A stretch of 64,000 nucleotides of DNA from assembly GCF_000196015.1 (NCBI RefSeq), contig NC_007973.1:1612001-1676000 (forward strand). The letters run 5' to 3'. Numbering within the stretch: position 1 is the stretch's first letter; every line of letters starts with the position of its first letter. The DNA is from Cupriavidus metallidurans CH34 (GTDB taxonomy: Bacteria; Pseudomonadota; Gammaproteobacteria; Burkholderiales; Burkholderiaceae). Both the position numbers and the translations under genes were made by a program. Below the pieces are notes generated by a model, which saw nothing but the letters and a program-made list of their open reading frames with translations, was not told the DNA's origin and made no database searches. Below, in pieces: positions 58,116-64,000 of the stretch.

Positions 58116-60125
58116 ATGCAAGGGACGAACGTGCTGTTCGGTCAGATTGCCGTGGTATTCGGCATCGTGATCGCCGGCGTGTGGGGCGCCACACAATGGA
58201 CAGCAGCCGCCCTTGGCTATCAGCTACGCCTTGGCTCGCCCTGGTTCGATCTTCTCGGCACGCCGATATACCACCCGTGGAAGCTGTTCGAGTGGTGGTT
58301 CTTCTTCGACGCCTACGCGCCGCGCGTGTTCGATACCGGTGGCGCCATCGCGGGCGGCAGCGGCCTGCTCGCGGTGGTGGTTGCCATCGGCATGTCGATA
58401 TGGCGCTCGCGGCAGTCGCGCCTGGTCACGACCTACGGCTCGGCCCGTTGGGCGAACGCGGGGGATATTCACAAAGCCGGCCTCACGCAGCCTGCCGGCG
58501 TGTTCCTGGGCCAGCACGACCGCCAGTACCTTCGCCACGAAGGCCCGGAACACGTCCTGACCTTCGCGCCCACGCGCAGCGGCAAAGGTGTCGGCCTGGT
58601 GGTGCCGACGCTGCTTTCCTGGCCTGCGTCCGCCGTCATCCACGACATCAAGGGCGAGAACTGGCAGATCACCGCCGGCTGGCGCTCGCGCTTCTCGCAT
58701 TGCCTGCTGTTCAACCCCACCGATGCGAAGTCGGCCGCCTACAACCCGCTGCTGGAGGTTCGCCGCGGCGCGCATGAGGTGCGCGACGTGCAGAACATCG
58801 CGGACATTCTGGTCGATCCCGAAGGCGCGCTGGAGAAGCGAAACCATTGGGAAAAGACCAGCCACGCGCTGCTGGTCGGGGCCATCCTGCATGTGCTCTA
58901 CGCGGGCGAGGACAAGACGCTGCGCGGCGTCGCCAACTTCCTCTCCGACCCGGCCAGCCCCTTCGAGCTGACCTTGCACCGGATGATGACCACGCTTCAC
59001 CTCGGCGATGGCCCACATCCGGTAGTGGCGTCCGCTGCGCGCGAAGTGCTCAACAAGTCGGACAACGAGCGTTCCGGCGTATTGAGCACCGCCATGTCGT
59101 TCTTGGGCCTCTACCGTGATCCGACGGTGGCCGAAATCACGTCGCGCTGCGACTGGCGCATTGCCGACCTGATCGCGGCCGAGCATCCGGTGTCGCTGTA
59201 CCTGGTGGTGCCGCCTTCGGACATTTCGCGGACGAAGCCGCTCATCCGCCTGATCCTCAACCAGATCGGGCGGCGGCTCACCGAATCGCTCGATGGCTCC
59301 GACGGCATTCAGCGCCGCCACAAGCTGCTGCTGATGCTCGATGAGTTCCCGGCGCTGGGGCGCCTGGACTTCTTCGAGACGGCGCTGGCCTTCATGGCCG
59401 GCTACGGCATCCGCAGCTTCCTCATCGCGCAGTCGCTCAACCAGATCGACAAGGCGTATGGGCAGAACCATTCGATTCTGGACAACTGCCATGTGCGCGT
59501 GACGTTCGCCACGAACGACGAACGCACCGCCAAGCGGATTTCCGAGACGCTGGGCACAGCGACCGAACTGCGCGCCCAGCGCAACTACGCGGGCCACCGG
59601 CTCGCGCCGTGGTTGGGCCACCTGATGGTGTCGCGCCAGGAAACCGCGCGCCCGCTGCTGACGCCGGGCGAAGTCATGCAGCTTCCGCCTGACGAGGCGG
59701 TGGTGATGGTGTCCAGCGTGGCGCCGATCAAGGCGAAGAAGCTGCGCTACTACGCGGACGCCAATTTCAAGCGTCGCGTGCTGCCGCCGCCCACGCTGGC
59801 GAACGGGCAGTACGCAGACGCGCCGCCATTGCGATCCGACGACTGGAGTGGGCTGGCGATTCCTGCTGGGCCCACCGCACCAGCCACGGCATCCGCCGAT
59901 GGCCTGGAGGACTTGGGTACGGCCGACGACGGCGGCCCGCGCCGTCAGCCCGAACTCTCCGAAACCGTCGCTTACGACCCCGAGCTGGCCGCTCCCGCGG
60001 CCGACCTTGGGCTGCTCGATGACGACGACGACCTGCCGCTTCCGCTTCCTCGCCAGCTCGATCTAGCCATGCATCGCACGGCCCGGCTGGCTTCCCTCGA
60101 CCCCAACGACGGAATCGAGCTATGA
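58116..60125 (+). CDS. traG: TraG, conjugative coupling protein (VirD4 family)
   Basis: 669-aa coupling ATPase that links the relaxosome to the type IV secretion channel. Two N-terminal membrane helices (~5-30 and ~75-100), then Walker A FAPTRSGKGVGLVVPTLL and Walker B KLLLMLDEFPALGRLDFFE. The C-terminus is acidic (LLDDDDDLPLPLP). Overlaps the next gene by 4 bp. Confidence 0.95.
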   Translation: MQGTNVLFGQIAVVFGIVIAGVWGATQWTAAALGYQLRLGSPWFDLLGTPIYHPWKLFEWWFFFDAYAPRVFDTGGAIAGGSGLLAVVVAIGMSIWRSRQSRLVTTYGSARWANAGDIHKAGLTQPAGVFLGQHDRQYLRHEGPEHVLTFAPTRSGKGVGLVVPTLLSWPASAVIHDIKGENWQITAGWRSRFSHCLLFNPTDAKSAAYNPLLEVRRGAHEVRDVQNIADILVDPEGALEKRNHWEKTSHALLVGAILHVLYAGEDKTLRGVANFLSDPASPFELTLHRMMTTLHLGDGPHPVVASAAREVLNKSDNERSGVLSTAMSFLGLYRDPTVAEITSRCDWRIADLIAAEHPVSLYLVVPPSDISRTKPLIRLILNQIGRRLTESLDGSDGIQRRHKLLLMLDEFPALGRLDFFETALAFMAGYGIRSFLIAQSLNQIDKAYGQNHSILDNCHVRVTFATNDERTAKRISETLGTATELRAQRNYAGHRLAPWLGHLMVSRQETARPLLTPGEVMQLPPDEAVVMVSSVAPIKAKKLRYYADANFKRRVLPPPTLANGQYADAPPLRSDDWSGLAIPAGPTAPATASADGLEDLGTADDGGPRRQPELSETVAYDPELAAPAADLGLLDDDDDLPLPLPRQLDLAMHRTARLASLDPNDGIEL

Positions 60126-60586
60126 GCCACTATCGCCTGAACCTCTTTATCCAGCCCGAGCACGCCAAGCGGCTCGACGAGCTTGCCGCCAAGAAAGGCG
60201 TGTCCAAGTCATCCATCGTCGCGGCGGCGCTCGCATCGTGGCTGTCGCCCGATGCCGCCGACCAGCGCGAGGCAGCCATCGCCAAGCGGCTGGATCGCCT
60301 CTCGCGCCAGTCCGAGCGCATGGAGCGCGACCAGAACATCGCCATCGAGACGCTGGCGCTGTTCATCCGCTACTACCTGACCGTCAGCACGCCGGTGCCG
60401 GAGGCCCATCAGGAGGCGGCGCGCGCCCAGGGCAAGGCGCGCTTCGAGCAGTTCACCGAGCAGCTTGGCCGCCAATTGCTGCGGGGCCGCAGCCTGGTGC
60501 GTGACGTGGTGGAGGAGTTGCATCCCGACCCGATGCGAATGGAGGACGCGGCGGCAGCCACGCAAGCGCAGGAGCGTGCGTCATGA
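60122..60586 (+). CDS. CopG/ribbon-helix-helix family protein in the tra operon
   Basis: 154-aa protein with an N-terminal RHH fold ([38 protein letters not shown]) and a helical, possibly coiled-coil rest with many Arg/Gln. In Tn4371- and IncP-like operons a CopG-type gene sits between traG and trbB; it may regulate transfer genes. Overlaps traG and trbB by 4 bp each. Confidence 0.85.
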   Translation: MSHYRLNLFIQPEHAKRLDELAAKKGVSKSSIVAAALASWLSPDAADQREAAIAKRLDRLSRQSERMERDQNIAIETLALFIRYYLTVSTPVPEAHQEAARAQGKARFEQFTEQLGRQLLRGRSLVRDVVEELHPDPMRMEDAAAATQAQERAS

Positions 60587-61659
60587 GCGCCCGAATCTCC
60601 ATTGAAGGGCAGTCCATGAGTGCCACGTCGCTCGACCGCCGCATCCAGATGCTGCGCACGGCGATGGGGCCGCTGATCGCCGCCGCGCTCGAAGACCCGG
60701 ACGTGGTGGAGGTGATGCTGAATCCCGATCGCACCCTTTGGGTGGATCGGCTTTCCAGTGGGCGCGCGCCGATGGGCGTGGAACTGCCCGAGGCGGACGG
60801 CGAGCGAATCATCCGCCTCGTGGCCGCCCACGTTGGCGCGGAAGTCCATCGCGGCCAGCCGCTGCTGTCCGCCGAGTTGCCCGAGACGGGCGAACGCTTC
60901 GAGGGCATTTTGCCGCCGGCAGCGCCGGGGCCGGCCTTCGCGCTGCGCAAGCGGGCCATCGGCGTGATTCCGCTGGAGCGCTACGTCGTGGAGGGAATGA
61001 TGACCGCCGCACAGGCGGGCTTTCTCGTTCGCGCCGTACGCGAGCGGCAGAACGTGCTGATCGCCGGCGCCACCAGCAGCGGCAAGACGACCTTGGCGAA
61101 CGCGCTGCTGGCCGAGATCGCCGCCACCGGCGACCGCGTGCTGGTGCTCGAAGACACTGTGGAACTGCAATGCGCGGCCCGCGACCACGTTCCGCTGCGC
61201 ACACGCGCGGGCGTGGTGTCCATGACGGAGCTGGTGCGCTCGTCCATGCGACTGCGGCCCGATCGTGTCGTCGTCGGCGAGGTGCGCGGCGCCGAGGCGC
61301 TGGATCTCATCAAGGTCTGGGGCACGGGCCACCCCGGCGGCATCGCCACGATCCACGCCGGCTCCGCGCTCGGCGCGCTGCTGCGCCTGGAGCAACTGAT
61401 TCTCGAAGTGGCGGTGAACCCGCCCCGCGCGCTGATCGCGGAAGCGGTCAACGTGGTGATCCACATCGCCGGGCGCGGGCGCAAACGCCGCATCGAGAGC
61501 ATCGCCCGCGTCGTCGGCTTCGACGGCGTGGGCTACAGGCTGGTGGATTGGGAGGCGGATGCACTGGACACGCCGTTTCCCGAGCTGCCGCCGCTTCCCG
61601 ATGCCGCACCCGCTGCGGCGACTTTCCCATCCCCTGACTCACTTGGAGAACTGCCATGA
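60583..61659 (+). CDS. trbB: TrbB, VirB11-type ATPase
   Basis: 358-aa hexameric ATPase of the mating-pair formation system. Walker [16 protein letters not shown] (~160-175), [49 protein letters not shown] are the Asp/His boxes typical of PulE/VirB11. Start ATG 60583 or 60616. Confidence 0.95.
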   Translation: MSARISIEGQSMSATSLDRRIQMLRTAMGPLIAAALEDPDVVEVMLNPDRTLWVDRLSSGRAPMGVELPEADGERIIRLVAAHVGAEVHRGQPLLSAELPETGERFEGILPPAAPGPAFALRKRAIGVIPLERYVVEGMMTAAQAGFLVRAVRERQNVLIAGATSSGKTTLANALLAEIAATGDRVLVLEDTVELQCAARDHVPLRTRAGVVSMTELVRSSMRLRPDRVVVGEVRGAEALDLIKVWGTGHPGGIATIHAGSALGALLRLEQLILEVAVNPPRALIAEAVNVVIHIAGRGRKRRIESIARVVGFDGVGYRLVDWEADALDTPFPELPPLPDAAPAAATFPSPDSLGELP

Positions 61660-62039
61660 CGCAGATGACCATTCCTGCTTTCCGTTTTTCTGCAAATCCG
61701 GCTTTGCGTCTTGCGCGGCTGCGCTGCCTGGCCCGCCCTGCGGGGCAAGGGCTGCTGCTGGCCGCGCTGCTGCTGTTCCTGGCCGGAACCGCGCAGGCCG
61801 CCGGCTCCTCGATGCCGTGGGAAGGCCCGCTGCAATCCATTCTCGAATCCATCCAGGGGCCGGTGGCGCGCATCGTCGCGGTCATCATCATCATCGCCAC
61901 GGGCCTCGCGCTTGCGTTCGGCGACACGTCGGGCGGCTTTCGCAAGCTGATCCAGATCGTGTTCGGCCTGTCCATCGCGTTCGCGGCTTCGAGCTTCTTC
62001 CTGTCGTTCTTCAGCTTCTCCGGCGGGGCGGTCGTATGA
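61656..62039 (+). CDS. trbC: TrbC, VirB2-type pilin
   Basis: 127-aa prepilin with a long signal region (LLLAALLLFLAGTAQAAG, cleavage after AQA) and two hydrophobic segments in the mature part (IVAVIIIIATGLALAFG and IVFGLSIAFAASSFFLSFF). Forms the conjugative pilus. Overlaps trbB and trbD. Confidence 0.93.
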   Translation: MTQMTIPAFRFSANPALRLARLRCLARPAGQGLLLAALLLFLAGTAQAAGSSMPWEGPLQSILESIQGPVARIVAVIIIIATGLALAFGDTSGGFRKLIQIVFGLSIAFAASSFFLSFFSFSGGAVV

Positions 62040-62308
62040 GTGCCCCGGACACCTTCGCGGACGGTTTCGAGGTGCCGCTGCATCGCTCGCTGACCGAGCC
62101 GATTCTGCTGGGCGGTGCGCCGCGCACCGTGGCGATCGCCAACGGCACGCTGACCGCCGCTGTCGGCCTGGGCCTGCAACTGTGGATTCCCGGCGTGGTG
62201 CTCTGGATCGTCGGCCATTCGCTGGCGGTGTGGGGTGCGCGCGTCGATCCGCAGTTCATGCAGGTCTTCGCCCGGCACATCAAGCACCGCCCGCTGCTGG
62301 ACGTGTGA
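62036..62308 (+). CDS. trbD: TrbD, VirB3-like membrane protein
   Basis: 90-aa inner-membrane protein. It starts MSAPDTFADGFEVPLHRSLTEPILLGGAPR, the typical VirB3/TrbD pattern, followed by one or two membrane segments (LTAAVGLGLQLWIPGVVLWIVGHSLAVWGA). Works with TrbE in pilus assembly. Confidence 0.93.
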   Translation: MSAPDTFADGFEVPLHRSLTEPILLGGAPRTVAIANGTLTAAVGLGLQLWIPGVVLWIVGHSLAVWGARVDPQFMQVFARHIKHRPLLDV

Positions 62309-62323
62309 GGGGAGGACGCCGCG

Positions 62324-64000
62324 ATGCTGAACCTCGCCGAATACCGCCAGCGCCCGGCCTTGCTTGCCGACTGGCTGCCCTGGGCCGGACTGGTCGCGCC
62401 GGGCATCGTCTTGAACAAGGACGGCAGTTTCCAGCGCACGGCCCGGTTTCGCGGGCCTGACCTCGACAGCGCGACGCAAGGCGAGCTGATTGCCACGTCG
62501 GCACGGCTGAACAACGCATTGCGCCGGCTGGGTTCTGGCTGGGCCTTGTTCATCGAGGCCGAGCGCCGCGCCGCTGCCGACTATCCGCGCTCGGAGTTTC
62601 CCGAGCCGCTTTCGTGGGTGGTGGAGGAAGAACGCCGGGCCGCCTTCGAGGACTCGGGCAATCACTTCGAGAGCGGCTACCACCTGACGCTGCTTTACCT
62701 GCCGCCGGAAGAATCCCGCGCCCGTGCAGCCAAGATGCTCTACGAGAACACGCCGACGAATGGCGTGGACTGGCGCGAGCGGCTGCAAGCCTTCGTCGCG
62801 GAAACGGATCGCGTCTTTGACCTGCTCGACGGCGTGATGCCGGAAGTTGACTGGCTCGATGACGCGCAGACGCTGACCTACCTGCACGCGACCATCTCGA
62901 CGCGGCGCTATTCGCTGGCGGTGCCCGAAGTGCCGTTCCACATCGACGCGCTGCTGACCGACTCGCCGCTGGTCGGTGGCCTGGCGCCCATGCTGGGCGA
63001 CCAGCACCTGCGCGTGGTGTCAGTGCGGGGCTTCCCAACCTCGACCTGGCCGGGGATTCTGGACGACCTCAACCGCCTCGGTTTTGCGTACCGCTGGAGC
63101 ACGCGCTTTCTCTGCCTCGACAAAGCCGAGGCGGAGAAAGAGCTTTCCCGCCTGCGCCGCCAGTGGTTCGCCAAGCGCAAGAACGTCATCGCGCTGCTGC
63201 GCGAAACGATCTTCCAGCAGGAAAGCCCGCTGGTCGATACCGACGCCAACAACAAGGCCGCCGATGCCGACGCCGCCTTGCAGGAGCTGGGCAGCGATCA
63301 AGTCGCCTTCGGCTACCTGACGGCGACCGTGACCGTCATGGACACGGACGCCGCCGTGGCGGACGAGAAGCTGCGCATGGTGGAGCGTGTCATCCAGGGT
63401 CGGGGTTTCGTCACCATCCCCGAAACGCTCAACGCCGTGGATGCCTGGTTGTCCTCGATCCCCGGCAATGCCTACGCCAACGTGCGCCAGCCCATCGTCT
63501 CGACGTTGAACCTGGCGCACCTGATGCCGGTGTCGGCGGTATGGGCTGGCCCCGAGCGCAATGACCACCTCGACGGCCCGCCGCTGATCGTCACGCGCAC
63601 CGATGGCGCCACGCCGTTCCGGCTGGTGACGCACATCGGCGACGTGGGCCACACGCTGGTGGCCGGGCCGACCGGCATGGGCAAATCGGTGCTGCTCGCC
63701 ACCTTGGCAATGCAGTTCCGGCGCTACCCCGGCTCGCGCATCTTCGCCTTCGACATGGGGCGCTCGATGCGGGCCACCATCCTGGGCCTCGGTGGCGAGC
63801 ACTACGACCTGGGCACGGATGGCGAAATCGCCTTCCAGCCGCTCGCGCGCATCGACCGCGAGGGCTACCGCACCTGGGCGGCCGAATGGATCGAGGGCCG
63901 CTTGCTGCACGAAGGCGTGGCTGTCGGCCCAGAGGAGAAGGCGGCCATCTGGTCGGCGCTGGGAAGTCTCGCCGGTGCGCCGGTGGAGCAGCGCACGATG
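62324..64000 (+). CDS. trbE: TrbE, VirB4-type ATPase (partial, runs off the window)
   Basis: 559 codons visible, open to the window end. N-terminal MLNLAEYRQRPALLADWLPWAGLVAPGIVLNKDGSFQRTARFRG; Walker A THIGDVGHTLVAGPTGMGKSVLL at ~440-460; then FAFDMGRSMRA. It is the large ATPase of the mating-pair system. Start ATG 62324 with GGGAGGA (62310-62315). trbJ, L, F, G and I are expected further right. Confidence 0.95.
   Translation, partial: MLNLAEYRQRPALLADWLPWAGLVAPGIVLNKDGSFQRTARFRGPDLDSATQGELIATSARLNNALRRLGSGWALFIEAERRAAADYPRSEFPEPLSWVVEEERRAAFEDSGNHFESGYHLTLLYLPPEESRARAAKMLYENTPTNGVDWRERLQAFVAETDRVFDLLDGVMPEVDWLDDAQTLTYLHATISTRRYSLAVPEVPFHIDALLTDSPLVGGLAPMLGDQHLRVVSVRGFPTSTWPGILDDLNRLGFAYRWSTRFLCLDKAEAEKELSRLRRQWFAKRKNVIALLRETIFQQESPLVDTDANNKAADADAALQELGSDQVAFGYLTATVTVMDTDAAVADEKLRMVERVIQGRGFVTIPETLNAVDAWLSSIPGNAYANVRQPIVSTLNLAHLMPVSAVWAGPERNDHLDGPPLIVTRTDGATPFRLVTHIGDVGHTLVAGPTGMGKSVLLATLAMQFRRYPGSRIFAFDMGRSMRATILGLGGEHYDLGTDGEIAFQPLARIDREGYRTWAAEWIEGRLLHEGVAVGPEEKAAIWSALGSLAGAPVEQRTM

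Overview
This window looks like part of an integrative and conjugative element (ICE) from a high-GC betaproteobacterium, probably a Burkholderiales member close to Cupriavidus. It carries a nearly complete hydrogen-powered CO2-fixation module. The host call rests on the C. necator-type NAD-reducing hydrogenase (hoxFUYHWI), the C. necator-like cbb gene order (cbbE-F-P-T-Z-G-K-Y-A), IS1071 copies, and a Tn4371-type conjugation block (LysR regulator, EexN-like lipoprotein, traG, CopG-like protein, trbBCDE) at the right end. From memory, C. metallidurans islands of the Tn4371 ICE family are reported to carry similar genes; I could not check identity.

Layout. (1) 1-2253: right part of IS1071 copy A. 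(2) 2254-10873: a leftward operon cbbL-cbbS-cbbQ-cbbO-orf98-orf124-cbbY(broken)-fba(split), with a divergent cbbR; this is a form IA RuBisCO with its CbbQ/CbbO activase. (3) 10897-17820: a pile of mobile DNA: an IS1595-family remnant hit by an IS256-family element, a 203-bp IS1071 end fragment, a complete inverted IS1071 copy B, a truncated fructose-bisphosphatase gene and an IS1182-like remnant. (4) 17952-31891: a second cbbR and a rightward operon with a cbbL/cbbS deletion scar, then cbbE-F-P-T-Z-G-K-Y-A, pyk, tpiA, rpiA. (5) 32017-37648: hoxFUYHWI soluble NAD-reducing hydrogenase. (6) 37658-41912: a thiolase scrap and proton-translocating transhydrogenase pntAA(IS30-interrupted)-pntAB-pntB. 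(7) 41974-52069: a nickel transporter, integrase and hoxV remnants, hypABFCDEX and a truncated hoxA. (8) 52070-52957: broken cbbY and the missing 3' end of fba. (9) 52958-56161: IS1071 copy C. (10) 56164-64000: ICE backbone.

How it works together. HoxFUYH oxidises H2 and makes NADH; Pnt would convert NADH to NADPH; the nickel permease and Hyp proteins build the NiFe site; RuBisCO plus the cbb enzymes run the Calvin-Benson-Bassham cycle; cbbZ and cbbY remove inhibitory side products. The island is mosaic: the second operon is of the red-type (form IC) class but has lost its own RuBisCO and seems to be served by the form IA cbbLSQO block.

Main discovery. The fba gene is cut in two. Its first ~276 codons lie just inside copy A and its last ~136 codons just inside copy C, 50 kb away. 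Both halves carry the same 5-bp AAGAC next to IS1071, and removing one repeat rejoins the frame exactly (830 + 409 nt = 413 codons). So the 50.7-kb autotrophy unit is circularly permuted: it was once a circle (or tandem copy) with a single IS1071 in fba, opened by recombination with another IS1071 in the ICE.
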